Origin: Gaiellasilicea sp963791905
Lineage (GTDB): Bacteria; Actinomycetota; Thermoleophilia; Gaiellales; Gaiellaceae
Direction: 5' to 3'
Assembly: GCA_963791905.1 (NCBI GenBank)
Contig: CAWBTX010000005.1
Coordinates: 434,001-498,000 of the forward strand
Length of the DNA stretch: 64,000 nucleotides
In this document: positions 1 through 8,423 of the stretch, piece by piece
How the letters are laid out: every line of letters starts with the position of its first letter
Numbering within the stretch: the first letter of the stretch is position 1
Notes under the pieces: generated by a model
The model's input: the letters and a program-made list of their open reading frames with translations, nothing else
Database searches by the model: none
Told to the model about the DNA's origin: nothing
Translations under genes and position numbers: made by a program

Positions 1-740
1 GGTACGTAGAGCGTCGGGCCGGGCGCAGCGCCGAGCTCGGCGAGCGCGTCGAGGCGGACGGGCTCGATGAGCGCGTCGGCCACCGGGTAGAGCGAGGCGC
101 GATAGAAGACGACCTCGTGGTCGGGCGGGTAGAGCTGTCGCAGCCGTTCGCCGAGCACCCGCAGACCGCGGGGCTCGGGATCCAGATTCCAGGTGAGCTT
201 CCCGATGGCGTCGACCTGCCAGAGCACGAGGGCGGCGGTCGGATCGAGGTTGTGTCCGCGGAGCAGCAGGCTGGTGGCCTCATAGCTCTGCCAGCCGTGC
301 TCGCCGGGATCGACGCCGAGGTCGGCGATCAGGCAGCTCTCGGCAGACACCGCAGGCAGCATCCTGGCGGGGTAACCCTCCGCACGAGCCTGGCGGATCG
401 CCTCGTGGGACGGTGTGACGAAGATGCCCGGATGCCCATAGAACGCGGCGCACACGCGTGAGCCCCGGCGCAGCGGCGCGAGGATCTCGGCGACCATCTC
501 GTCGTAGATCCGGCGCCGTGGGATCCCCGGCCGGTAGAGCGAGCTGAGCGAACGAGCCCGCGGATAGTGCTCCTCGAGCCAGAGCGCCATCGCCGGATCC
601 GCGACGAGGAACACCAGCTCGTCCGCCGCGTCGAGCTCGACTCGTGTCTCTGGCGTCAGCTGCCGGAGGAGCTGGATCCCGGTTCCCACGACCACGAGGG
701 ACGGGATGCCCGGCGTGCCCGACGGCTTGCTACCCCGCAC
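1..740 (-). CDS. Split borosin peptide N-methyltransferase (partial)
   Basis: About 246 residues are visible; the 3' end lies beyond the left edge. The fold is the SAM-dependent tetrapyrrole (uroporphyrin/corrin) methylase type, with a GTGIQ SAM loop at residues 19-23. Three details point to the borosin branch, which methylates peptide backbone amides: a Tyr69-Arg75-Tyr79 spacing that matches the catalytic Tyr-Arg-Tyr set described for OphMA, the YGHPGIFV block at 101-108, and SAESCLIADLGVDPG at 132-146. The start is GTG, six bases after the stop of the upstream precursor, with GGAG just ahead of it, so it is translationally linked to the precursors. Fungal borosins fuse enzyme and substrate; here they are separate genes as in bacterial split borosins. 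A generic tetrapyrrole methylase is the alternative but fits the neighbours poorly. Confidence 0.85.
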   Translation of the reverse strand, partial: MRGSKPSGTPGIPSLVVVGTGIQLLRQLTPETRVELDAADELVFLVADPAMALWLEEHYPRARSLSSLYRPGIPRRRIYDEMVAEILAPLRRGSRVCAAFYGHPGIFVTPSHEAIRQARAEGYPARMLPAVSAESCLIADLGVDPGEHGWQSYEATSLLLRGHNLDPTAALVLWQVDAIGKLTWNLDPEPRGLRVLGERLRQLYPPDHEVVFYRASLYPVADALIEPVRLDALAELGAAPGPTLYV

Positions 741-746
741 GCTCCG

Positions 747-983
747 TCAGGCGTTGCGGATCCACCAGTCAGGGATCCCGATCGCGGCGACGTCGGCTTG
801 CGGGTGCTCGGCACTGACTGCGCTGTGAATGTCCGCGTGGCCGCCGGTCTCAAGGATGGGGAAATAGCGCTCCGGCACCCCCGAACGCTGCGCCACGCCG
901 GCTCGGTCGGCGAGGAACTCCTCCAGCAGGTCCGGTGACTCGGAGAGCTGTGTCACGAAACGCGTCAGCGGATCCCTAGGCAT
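747..983 (-). CDS. Borosin-type precursor peptide B (one WWIR tail)
   Basis: A 78-residue peptide. Residues 5-60 form a helical LigA-like leader (LTRFVTQLSESPDLLEEF, then an IHSAVSAEH helix), the kind of domain that docks split borosin substrates on their methyltransferase. A short linker leads to the C-terminal tail IPDWWIRNA at 70-78, the proposed core. It shares the leader pattern and the PDWWIR ending with the adjacent precursor A, so the two are paralogues. The ATG start is set by a promoter whose -10 box ends 8 bases upstream, implying a near-leaderless mRNA. The stop is six bases before the methyltransferase start. That the tail is the methylated region is inferred from context. Confidence 0.78.
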   Translation of the reverse strand: MPRDPLTRFVTQLSESPDLLEEFLADRAGVAQRSGVPERYFPILETGGHADIHSAVSAEHPQADVAAIGIPDWWIRNA

Positions 984-991
984 GTCGCGCG

Positions 992-1020
992 ACGCTACAA
1001 GACTCGCTGGGAGCGGTCAA
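992..1020 (-). promoter_or_regulatory. Promoter of precursor B
   Basis: On the minus strand TTGACC (-35) is followed by a 17-base spacer and TAGCGT (-10). The -10 box lies 8 bases before the ATG of precursor B, so the transcript has almost no leader. Both hexamers, the spacer length and the last six spacer bases (GTCTTG) match the promoter of precursor A. Confidence 0.75.
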
Positions 1021-1041
1021 CGGCCGCCGGCTCCGTCAGCA

Positions 1042-1341
1042 TCAACTGCTGCGGATCCACCAGTCCGGGACGTCGCCCCCGCTGTCGCCCTCTTTCTCGG
1101 CGACCCTGATCCACCAGCCGACGACCGCCTCGCTGCCAGTCCCTTTGATTTCGGCACTGACGGCCTTCTGGATCTCCTTGAGGTTCCCGCGCCTGAGCAG
1201 GGCGACCTGCGCTTGGGACAGCCCCCATCCTTTGGCGGCTCTCGCGGGGGCCTTGCTGAACTCGTCGAGCAGTTCCGGCACGTGGGAGAGCGCCGTGAGG
1301 AAGCGCGTCAAGGGAAATTTGGCAGGCGGCGGCTGGGCCAC
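1042..1341 (-). CDS. Borosin-type precursor peptide A (two WWIR copies)
   Basis: A 99-residue peptide. A Pro-rich N-terminus is followed by a LigA-like helical leader at about 10-64 (LTRFLTALSHVPELLDEF, then an EIQKAVSAE helix). The C-terminal region carries two similar motifs, VGWWIR at 74-79 and VPDWWIRSS at 91-99, separated by an acidic, Gly-rich spacer, as expected for a multi-core precursor. GTG at 1341 is chosen as start because a TTGACC-N17-TAGCGT promoter ends 7 bases before it and the leader then aligns with precursor B. A longer upstream reading would run through the promoter into the divergent lhr region. Function is inferred from the neighbouring borosin-type methyltransferase. 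Confidence 0.76.
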   Translation of the reverse strand: MAQPPPAKFPLTRFLTALSHVPELLDEFSKAPARAAKGWGLSQAQVALLRRGNLKEIQKAVSAEIKGTGSEAVVGWWIRVAEKEGDSGGDVPDWWIRSS

Positions 1342-1348
1342 GTGGCGG

Positions 1349-1377
1349 ACGCTACAAGACCCGGTTGCGCCGGTCAA
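1349..1377 (-). promoter_or_regulatory. Promoter of precursor A
   Basis: On the minus strand TTGACC-N17-TAGCGT, with the -10 box ending 7 bases before the GTG of precursor A. It faces the lhr promoter on the other strand (TACCCT at 1392-1397), so the two transcription units diverge from about 50 bases. Confidence 0.75.
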
Positions 1378-1403
1378 CGGCGGCGCGGCGTTACCCTGAC
1401 CCC

Positions 1404-4400
1404 ATGGATCCGCTCGCCCCGTTCTCACCGAAGACGCGCGAGTGGTTCGAGCGGGCCTTCGCCGGGCCGACCCCCGCGCAGGCGGCCGGCTGGCCCGCGA
1501 TCGCGAGGGGCGGCAGTGTTCTCATCCAGGCGCCGACGGGCTCAGGCAAGACGCTCGCCGCCTTCCTCTACGGCATCGACCGGCTCGACACGCGGCCGGG
1601 CGAGGGCCTCCGGCTGCTCTACGTCTCGCCGCTGAAGGCGCTGAACTACGACGTCGAGCGCAACCTGCGTGGGCCGCTCGCAGGGCTGCAGTCGGAGCTC
1701 CGCGTCGCCGTCCGCACGGGCGACACGCCTCAGAAGGAGCGCGCGGCGATCGTCCGGAAGCCGCCCGACATCCTGATCACGACGCCCGAGTCCCTCTTCC
1801 TCATGCTGACCTCGGCCGCGCGCGAGGTGCTGCGCTCGGTCGAGACCGTGATCGTCGACGAGGTGCACGCCGTCGCCGGCACGAAGCGCGGCGCCCACCT
1901 CGCGGTCTCGCTCGAGCGCCTGGACGCGCTCACCGGGACGCCGGCGCAGCGGATCGGGCTCTCGGCGACGCAGCGTCCGCTCGAGGAGATCGGTCGCTTC
2001 GTCTCGGGCGACCGTCCCATCGAGCTCGTCGACGCAGGCACCCGCAAGGAGCTCGACCTCGAGGTCGTCATCCCGCTGGAGGACATGCGCGAGCCGGGCG
2101 GCGCCGTCGCCTACGAGAACCCGCCCGCCGCCGACGGCAGCAGCCTCGGCGTCTCGACTGAGGGCGGCATCGCCTCGATCTGGCCCTCGATCTACCCGGA
2201 GCTGCTCGAGCTCGTCCGCGCCCACCGCTCGACGATCGTCTTCGTCAACAACCGGCGTCTGGCCGAGCGGCTCGCGCTGCGGCTGAACGAGCTGGCCGAG
2301 GCAGAGATAGCCCGCGCGCACCACGGCTCTCTGGCACGTGAGCAGCGCGTCGAGATCGAGGAGCTGCTGAAGGCTGGGCAGATCCCGTGCCTCGTCGCCA
2401 CCTCCAGCCTCGAGCTCGGCATCGACATGGGCGCCGTCGACCTGGTCGTCCAGGTCGAGAGTCCCAAGTCGGTCGCGCGCGGCCTTCAGCGGATCGGCCG
2501 CGCCGGGCACGAGCTCGGCTCCGTCTCGAAGGGCCGCGTCTTCCCCAAGTTCCGGGCCGACCTGCTCGAGTGCGCGGTCGTCGCGCGCGCGATGCGCGAC
2601 GGCGCGATCGAGGAGACGACGATCCCGCGCAACCCGCTCGACGTGCTCGCCCAGCAGATCGTCGCGATCGCGGCCGAGGATGAGATCGAGGTCGCGGAGC
2701 TGCACCGGCTCGTGCGCGGCGCCTATCCCTTCGCGTCGCTCTCCCGTGAGCAGCTCGAGAACGTGCTCGACATGCTCGCCGGTCGGTACCCCTCCGACGA
2801 GTTCGCCGAGCTGCGCCCGCGCATCGTCTGGGACCGCACCGCCGGCGTCATCCGGGGCCGTGAAGGCGCACGCCGGCTCGCGGTCACGAACGCGGGGACG
2901 ATTCCCGACCGCGGCCTCTTCGGCGTCTATCTCGTCGACGGCGGCGGCCGTGTCGGCGAGCTCGACGAGGAGATGGTGTACGAAGCGCGCCAGGGCCAGA
3001 CGTTCCTGCTCGGCGCCTCGACCTGGCGCATCGAGGAGGTCACTCGCGACCGCGTGCTCGTCTCGCCCGCACCGGGCGTCCCCGGCCTGATCCCGTTCTG
3101 GAAGGGCGAGGGAGTGGGGAGGCCGTACGAGCTGGGGGAGAAGATCGGCGTCGCGTCGCGCTCGCTCGCGGCGCTGAGCGACGCGAAGGCGATGTCGACG
3201 CTGCGCTCCGACTACCACCTCGACGAGCGCGCGGCGCGGAATCTCGTCGTCTTCCTCCGCGAGCAGGAGGCGGCCACGGGCGTGGTGCCCTCCGACCGGA
3301 CGATCGTCGTCGAGCGCTTCCGCGACGAGATCGGCGACTGGCGCGTCTGCATCCTGACGCCGTTCGGCGGCCGCGTGCACGCACCGTGGGCGATGGCGCT
3401 CGCCGCGCGACTTCGCGAGGGCCTCGGCATCGAGGTGCAGTCGATCTGGTCGGACGACGGCATCGCGCTGCACCTCCCCGACGCGGACGCACCGCCGCCG
3501 GTCGCCGACCTGCTCATCGGCCCGGAGGACATCGAAGAGCTCGTCGTGCAGGAGGTCGGCCAGACGGCGCTCTTCGGCGCCCGCTTCCGCGAGAACGCCT
3601 CGCGCGCGCTGCTGATCCCGCGTCGCCGTCCCGGTCAGCGGACGCCGCTCTGGCAGCAGCGGCTGAAGGCGCAGAGCCTGCTCCAGGTGGCGCGGAAGTA
3701 CGGCTCGTTCCCGATCGTGCTCGAGACCTACCGGGAGTGCCTGCAGGACGTCTTCGACCTGCCCGCCCTGCGCCGGATCCTGCACGGCCTGCAGACCCGC
3801 GAGCTCGACCTCGTCGACGTGGAGACTGCATCGGCCTCGCCCTTCGCCGCCTCGCTCCTCTTCGACTACGTCGCGACGTACATGTACGAGGACGACACGC
3901 CGCCCGCGGAGCGGCGCGCGCAGGCGCTCTCGCTCGACCGCGACCTCCTGCGCGAGCTGCTCGGCCAAGAGGAGCTGCGCGAGCTCCTCGACCGCGACGC
4001 GATCGAGGAGGTGGAGCGGTCGCTCGAGCCGACGCCTCGGAACGCCGACGAGCTGCATGACCTGCTGCGGATGCGTGGCCACCGCTTCGCGGGCGCCTAC
4101 GACGAGGGCTTCGCCGAGACGCTGCTGCGCGAGCGCCGCGCGATCCGGTTCCGGCTCGCAGGGCAGGACGCGATCGCGGCCGCCGAGGACGCCGGACGCT
4201 ATCGCGACTCGGTCGGTGTGATGCCGCCCGGCGGCCTGCCCGACGCGTTCCTCGAGGGCGGCGCCGAGTCGCTGCGGCAGCTCGTGCTCCGCTACGCAAA
4301 GGGACGTGGGCCGTTCACGACCGCCGAGGTGGAGGCGCACTTCGGCATCGAGCTCGAAGGTCTGCTGCACGAGCTCGAGCGCTCCGACAAGCTCGTGCGC

Positions 4401-5681
4401 GGCGAGCTTCGCCCCGGCGGCAGCGAGCGTGAGTGGTGCGACCCGGACGTGCTGCGCCGGCTCCGTCGTGCCTCGCTCGCCGCGCTGCGCCGCGAGGTCG
4501 AGCCTACCGAGCAGTCCGCGCTCGGCCGTTTCCTGCCTGCCTGGCACGGGATCGGCCGCCGGGCGAGCCTGCGCGAGGCGCTCGTGCCGCTCCAGGGTCT
4601 GCCGTTGCCGGTCTCGCTGTGGGAGACCGAGGTGCTGCCGCGGCGCGTGCCCAACTACCAGCCCGCGTTGCTGGATTCGTTGTGCGCAGCGGGCGAGCTC
4701 GTGTGGGTCGGCGCCGGGCTCGACCGCGTCGCCGTCTACTTCCGCGAGGATGCTGCCCTGCTCGGTCGGCCGGCCGGTGCGCCGTCCCCGGAGGGCGAAG
4801 CGGCCGACGCGATCCGGCGCGCGCTGGCCGCGAGCGCCGAGTTCTGGTACCCGCTCGTCGAGGCGACCGGCCTCGAGCCCGAGGTCGCGCTGCCCGCGCT
4901 CTGGGAGCTCGTCTGGGCCGGCGAGGTGACGAACGACGCGTGGACGCCGCTTCGCGCCGGCCGACGGTACGCCACGCCAAGTAACAGACTGTTGCAAGGT
5001 CGGCGATTCTCGAGGACGCGCGCGGTGCAGATCACCTCGACCCAGGGCCGCTGGTCCCTCACCGATCGCCTCTTCCCGAGCCTGCCCGACCGCCGCGCCC
5101 TGGCGGAGCTGTTGCTCGAGCGTCAGGGCATCGTCACGCGCGACGGCGTCCGCGGCGAGGGCATCACCGGCGGGTACGGCGCGGTCTACGGCGAGCTGAA
5201 GGATCTCGAGACGATCGGCGTTTGCCGCCGCGGTTACTTCGTCGAGGGTCTCGGCGGCGCCCAGTTCGCGCTGCCGGGGGCTGTCGAACGGCTGCGCGAG
5301 CTGCGGGCCGAGGACGATCCCGAGCCCCTCGTGCTCGCGGCGGCCGACCCAGGCCAGCCGTACGGCGCCGCGCTCCCGTGGCCGAAGCGGGCCGGAGCCC
5401 GCGCCGCCCGCGTGGCCGGGGCACAGGTCGTGCTGCTCGGCGGCGAGGCCGTGCTCTTCGTCGAGCGCGGGGGACGGACGCTCGTGCCGCTCCGCGATCC
5501 CGACGAGGAGTGGCTGCGCCCGGCGATCGAGGCACTGGTCGCGTATGTCCGCGCGGGGGGCGCGAAGCGGCTCGCGGTCGAGCGCTTCGACGGCCGTCCC
5601 GTCGTCGAGACCGAGGTCATGTCCCTGCTCGTCGAGGCCGGCTTCCTTGCCGGGCCGCGGCGGGCGGTCCTCAGGCCGTAG
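1404..5681 (+). CDS. lhr: Large ATP-dependent helicase Lhr
   Basis: A 1425-residue superfamily 2 DNA helicase of the Lhr family, which acts in DNA repair. Walker A is APTGSGKT at 43-50, motif II is DEVH at 152-155, then GLSATQRPLEEI (motif III) and the QRIGRAGH motif VI follow. After about 850 residues comes the long winged-helix C-terminal region typical of Lhr, so the protein is full length for the family (E. coli Lhr is about 1540). ATG at 1404 is chosen because TACCCT at 1392-1397 lies six bases upstream, a leaderless arrangement; an in-frame ATG at 1365 would start before that promoter. It is divergent from the borosin genes and convergent with the next gene, 3 bases away. Confidence 0.93.
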   Translation: MDPLAPFSPKTREWFERAFAGPTPAQAAGWPAIARGGSVLIQAPTGSGKTLAAFLYGIDRLDTRPGEGLRLLYVSPLKALNYDVERNLRGPLAGLQSELRVAVRTGDTPQKERAAIVRKPPDILITTPESLFLMLTSAAREVLRSVETVIVDEVHAVAGTKRGAHLAVSLERLDALTGTPAQRIGLSATQRPLEEIGRFVSGDRPIELVDAGTRKELDLEVVIPLEDMREPGGAVAYENPPAADGSSLGVSTEGGIASIWPSIYPELLELVRAHRSTIVFVNNRRLAERLALRLNELAEAEIARAHHGSLAREQRVEIEELLKAGQIPCLVATSSLELGIDMGAVDLVVQVESPKSVARGLQRIGRAGHELGSVSKGRVFPKFRADLLECAVVARAMRDGAIEETTIPRNPLDVLAQQIVAIAAEDEIEVAELHRLVRGAYPFASLSREQLENVLDMLAGRYPSDEFAELRPRIVWDRTAGVIRGREGARRLAVTNAGTIPDRGLFGVYLVDGGGRVGELDEEMVYEARQGQTFLLGASTWRIEEVTRDRVLVSPAPGVPGLIPFWKGEGVGRPYELGEKIGVASRSLAALSDAKAMSTLRSDYHLDERAARNLVVFLREQEAATGVVPSDRTIVVERFRDEIGDWRVCILTPFGGRVHAPWAMALAARLREGLGIEVQSIWSDDGIALHLPDADAPPPVADLLIGPEDIEELVVQEVGQTALFGARFRENASRALLIPRRRPGQRTPLWQQRLKAQSLLQVARKYGSFPIVLETYRECLQDVFDLPALRRILHGLQTRELDLVDVETASASPFAASLLFDYVATYMYEDDTPPAERRAQALSLDRDLLRELLGQEELRELLDRDAIEEVERSLEPTPRNADELHDLLRMRGHRFAGAYDEGFAETLLRERRAIRFRLAGQDAIAAAEDAGRYRDSVGVMPPGGLPDAFLEGGAESLRQLVLRYAKGRGPFTTAEVEAHFGIELEGLLHELERSDKLVRGELRPGGSEREWCDPDVLRRLRRASLAALRREVEPTEQSALGRFLPAWHGIGRRASLREALVPLQGLPLPVSLWETEVLPRRVPNYQPALLDSLCAAGELVWVGAGLDRVAVYFREDAALLGRPAGAPSPEGEAADAIRRALAASAEFWYPLVEATGLEPEVALPALWELVWAGEVTNDAWTPLRAGRRYATPSNRLLQGRRFSRTRAVQITSTQGRWSLTDRLFPSLPDRRALAELLLERQGIVTRDGVRGEGITGGYGAVYGELKDLETIGVCRRGYFVEGLGGAQFALPGAVERLRELRAEDDPEPLVLAAADPGQPYGAALPWPKRAGARAARVAGAQVVLLGGEAVLFVERGGRTLVPLRDPDEEWLRPAIEALVAYVRAGGAKRLAVERFDGRPVVETEVMSLLVEAGFLAGPRRAVLRP

Positions 5682-5684
5682 CCG

Positions 5685-6107
5685 TCAGGCGAGCCGGCCG
5701 AGCGCCGTCCCGAAGACGGCGTGACGCAACGTCGCCTGCGCGAACGCCCGCGGGCTCAGAAGCGGCGGTACTCCCGGCTCGCCGCGCGCCGGATGGACGC
5801 GGTCGACGACCGAGGACAGGGGAAACAGGGCGACGTGCTCCGCCAGGGCGAGGCCGAGCGCGAGGCGGCGGCGGTCGACGCCCACACGCCGGCTCGCGGC
5901 CTCGTACGCGAGCCCGAACACGGCGCCGTTGACCGCGTGGAGCGCAAAGCCGACTGCGCGCCAGCCCTGGCCGCGTGTGACTGCCTTGCCCAGCACCGCC
6001 ACGTCCGAGTAGTCGTACCTCAGCGCCCTCTGGTCGAGCGGCTCGAGGAGCCCCCAGATCGTGGCTGCTGCCGCTCCGGCGGCCGCTGAGCGCGCGTACG
6101 AGCTCAT
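5685..6107 (-). CDS. Small membrane protein of unknown function
   Basis: A 140-residue hydrophobic protein with an Ala-rich N-terminal helix and further membrane-like stretches at about 50-70 (VGFALHAVNGAVFGLAYEAA), 80-100 (LALGLALAEHVALFPLSS) and near the C-terminus. No catalytic motif was recognised. The ATG follows a minus-strand TAGACT -10 box (6114-6119) by six bases. It is divergent from the DNA glycosylase gene and convergent with lhr. Confidence 0.7.
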   Translation of the reverse strand: MSSYARSAAAGAAAATIWGLLEPLDQRALRYDYSDVAVLGKAVTRGQGWRAVGFALHAVNGAVFGLAYEAASRRVGVDRRRLALGLALAEHVALFPLSSVVDRVHPARGEPGVPPLLSPRAFAQATLRHAVFGTALGRLA

Positions 6108-6113
6108 GCGGCG

Positions 6114-6148
6114 AGTCTAGGTGTCGCGTGCATCGCGTGGTCTACGTT
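6114..6148. promoter_or_regulatory. Divergent leaderless promoters
   Basis: TAGACT on the minus strand (6114-6119) is six bases from the membrane-protein ATG, and TACGTT on the plus strand (6143-6148) is six bases from the glycosylase GTG. Both fit TANNNT. No convincing -35 element was identified for either. Confidence 0.55.
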
Positions 6149-6154
6149 GGAGTC

Positions 6155-6910
6155 GTGCCCGAAGGCGACTCGCTCGTTCGCGCCGCACAGCGGCTCCAGG
6201 TACTCGTCGGCGAGCGGCTCGAAGTCGAGTCGCCGCACCCGCGCGCCCAGGTGACGGGTGTCGCGCAGCAGATCGACGGCCGCGTCCTGGAGGCCGTCGA
6301 GGCGGCCGGGAAGAACCTCTTGCTCCGCTTCGAGGGCGGCCTCGTCGTCCGCAGCCATTTGCGGATGTCCGGCCGCTGGCGCGTTGATCGTCGCGGCGCG
6401 AAGCGCGTCGGCCTGCCGTGGCTCGTGCTGCGCGGTCGCGAGCAAGAGGGCGTTCTCTGGAATGGGCCTGTGCTCGAGCTGGAGCGGAGCTCCGTGCGAC
6501 GGCGGCTCGGCCCCGACGTCCTCGGAGACGGGTTCGACGCCCCGCGCGCGGTCGCGCGGATGCGATACCTGGGCGATCGGTGGCTCGGCGAGGCGTTGCA
6601 GCACCAGCGGGCGGTAGCGGGGATCGGGAACATGTGGATGTCGGAGGCCCTCTGGGAGATCCGCGTCTCGCCGTGGGTGCGGGTGCGGGACGTCAGCGAC
6701 GAGACGCTGGTCGCGGCGCTGGCGGCTGCGCGCCGGCTGATGCAGGCCTCGCTCACGTCGGCACGGCCGCGCCGGAACGTCTATCGCCACGCGGGCAGGC
6801 CGTGTCGCCGTTGCGGGTCGATGGTGCGCTCGCGCGGCCAGGGTGACGCGAACCGCACTGCCTACTGGTGCCCCGGCTGTCAGGCAGGAGGCGAGCCGCC
6901 CGGCGCGTAA
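6155..6910 (+). CDS. Fpg/Nei-family DNA glycosylase (Nei-type)
   Basis: A 251-residue bifunctional base-excision-repair glycosylase/AP lyase that removes oxidised bases. The GTG at 6155 gives the required N-terminus PEGDS after initiator removal: Pro is the Schiff-base nucleophile and Glu the catalytic acid. PEGD rather than PELP places it in the Nei/Nei2 group. The LRMSGRW block follows, and the C-terminus has the zinc finger C-x2-C-x16-C-x2-C within the last 40 residues. Upstream in-frame codons exist, but TACGTT lies six bases before this GTG and a longer start would bury the catalytic Pro. Confidence 0.9.
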   Translation: MPEGDSLVRAAQRLQVLVGERLEVESPHPRAQVTGVAQQIDGRVLEAVEAAGKNLLLRFEGGLVVRSHLRMSGRWRVDRRGAKRVGLPWLVLRGREQEGVLWNGPVLELERSSVRRRLGPDVLGDGFDAPRAVARMRYLGDRWLGEALQHQRAVAGIGNMWMSEALWEIRVSPWVRVRDVSDETLVAALAAARRLMQASLTSARPRRNVYRHAGRPCRRCGSMVRSRGQGDANRTAYWCPGCQAGGEPPGA

Positions 6911-6924
6911 GCGGAGTTGTGGCC

Positions 6925-8136
6925 GTGCGTGCTCCTCAGCTCCACCTCGCCCTTCGTTCGTTCTGCCTCGGCGCGTTCGTCTTCCTCGGCCGTGCGCTCG
7001 AGGAGGGGGACGAGCTCCCGTTCGCTTTCGAGGAGCATGTCCAGCGCTCGGGGCCGGCGCTCTACGAGTACCGGCCGCTGGTGCGTACGTTCATCGAGTC
7101 ACGTGCTAGCGCGTTAGCACGCCGCGACGACGCGCTCCTAGCGCTCGACGAGCTGCTACGAGAGCCGGCCGCAGCGATCTATGCGCGTGCCCATGCCGGC
7201 CCGCGTCCGTCGGAGGAGCAGGCGCTCTTCAAGACGGTGCTGCTTTCGCTCCTGATCTCGACCGCCGAGGCCTGCGGCGGGTTCGACTGGGACGACATCG
7301 CGTTCGAGCGTGCCTACGCCGAGCTCGAATCGTCGCTCTTCGGCGAGTCGCGGGCCTACGCAGCTGTGGCGCCGCTCGTCGGCATCTCGGTCGTGACCCA
7401 GTTCGAGCTGGGAGAAGGGCTCCGCATCCGCGCGGCGGCGACGGGTGAGCTCGCGCGCCACTGGCCGGAGGCGCAGGGGCTCTTGCCCCCGGAGTTCGGC
7501 CGCGCGGCTGATCGATACTGCGTCCTCGAGCTCGAGCGCGGCCTCGATGCCGGGGAGGAGCCGCCGGACGCTCCCGCCGAGCTCGCCGACGCCGTCACCG
7601 CCGTTCGCCTCGCGACCGCAGCCCCGGTCGCGGCCGGCCCGGTTCTGTTCGAGCGACTCGACTGGCGCCCGTTCGGGATCAGGCCGGTGCTTCCGATCGC
7701 CGCGACGCAGCCGCCGGGTGAGCCGGACCGCCTCGACGGCTTCCGGGGCGGGCTCGCGCGAGAGCTGCTCGCCCGTCTCACGGTTGCCGACGGCGATCCT
7801 GCGCTCGCCGACGCGCTCGACCGCTGGGAGCTCTCGCTCTTCCAGAACGAGCCGTTCCGGTCCGAGCAGCTGCGCGGCTCCCTGGCGTCGCTACTCGGCG
7901 AGACGTGGGAGCTCCGCGCCGCCGTCCTCCTCGGCGACGAGTCGGAGCGGCGGCGTTCGCTGTACCGGTCGCTGCGCGAGCTCGGCGAGGGTGAGCAGGC
8001 GTCGGCCGCCTCGGCCGACGCGGTCCGGTGCGCGCTGGTCGAGATCCTCCGGCACGGCGACCGCCCGGCGCTCGTCGACTCGCTCGACGAGATGCTGCTC
8101 GGGCTGCGAACGGCACGGCTGGCCCGCACGGCCTGA
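6925..8136 (+). CDS. Uncharacterised 403-residue protein
   Basis: Not recognised. It is a soluble, Leu/Ala/Arg/Glu-rich, largely alpha-helical protein without signal peptide, membrane segment or evident catalytic motif. Repeated RSLYRSLRELGEG-like and RELLARL-like stretches suggest helical repeats. GTG at 6925 is preferred because GGAG sits 8 bases upstream (6913-6916); GTG at 6919 is possible. It follows the glycosylase gene by 14 bases on the same strand and may be co-transcribed. Confidence 0.6.
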   Translation: MRAPQLHLALRSFCLGAFVFLGRALEEGDELPFAFEEHVQRSGPALYEYRPLVRTFIESRASALARRDDALLALDELLREPAAAIYARAHAGPRPSEEQALFKTVLLSLLISTAEACGGFDWDDIAFERAYAELESSLFGESRAYAAVAPLVGISVVTQFELGEGLRIRAAATGELARHWPEAQGLLPPEFGRAADRYCVLELERGLDAGEEPPDAPAELADAVTAVRLATAAPVAAGPVLFERLDWRPFGIRPVLPIAATQPPGEPDRLDGFRGGLARELLARLTVADGDPALADALDRWELSLFQNEPFRSEQLRGSLASLLGETWELRAAVLLGDESERRRSLYRSLRELGEGEQASAASADAVRCALVEILRHGDRPALVDSLDEMLLGLRTARLARTA

Positions 8137-8219
8137 CGACTGTCGGCCGGGTGAATTGGCACGAAGCCGGCACAGATCCGACGCAAAGCTGTCACACATT
8201 CCCCGCTAGCGTCGGTGGG

Positions 8220-8423
8220 GTGGACGACAACCCCGCCCTCCTGGCCCGGCTCGACCGGATTGGCGCACTCGATCGCCGCGGCGCCTCTCCGAGCGAGCTG
8301 CTCGCCGAGCTCCGCGGCCTGCTGGAGGCTGCCGACGAGGAGCGGGAGACGCGACGTGATGACGGAGGGGAGGTGGTCGAGCGTCTCCGCACGGCGCTGG
8401 CACGAGACATAATCGACAGGTGA
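8220..8423 (+). CDS. Small helical protein (67 residues)
   Basis: A charged, helical 67-residue protein (LLARLDRIGALDRRG, then ELLAELRGLLEAADEERE) of unknown function. The GTG lies seven bases after TAGCGT at 8207-8212, the same -10 hexamer as at the borosin precursors. Its stop overlaps the GTG of the bicupin gene (GTGA), so the two form a coupled pair. Size and amphipathic pattern would suit a regulatory or partner protein, but nothing specific is visible. Confidence 0.6.
   Translation: MDDNPALLARLDRIGALDRRGASPSELLAELRGLLEAADEERETRRDDGGEVVERLRTALARDIIDR

Noticed and set aside
1542..4997. Very long open frame on the minus strand inside lhr (about 1150 codons)
   Set aside because: It is the antisense shadow of lhr in high-GC sequence; the translation is Arg/Glu/Leu-biased without motifs, while the plus strand carries all helicase motifs.
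8137..8219. Sigma-54-like promoter (TTGGCACGAAGCCGGCAC) before the 67-residue gene
   Set aside because: The -12 TTGC element is missing at the required spacing, and a TAGCGT box at the usual leaderless distance explains the start better.
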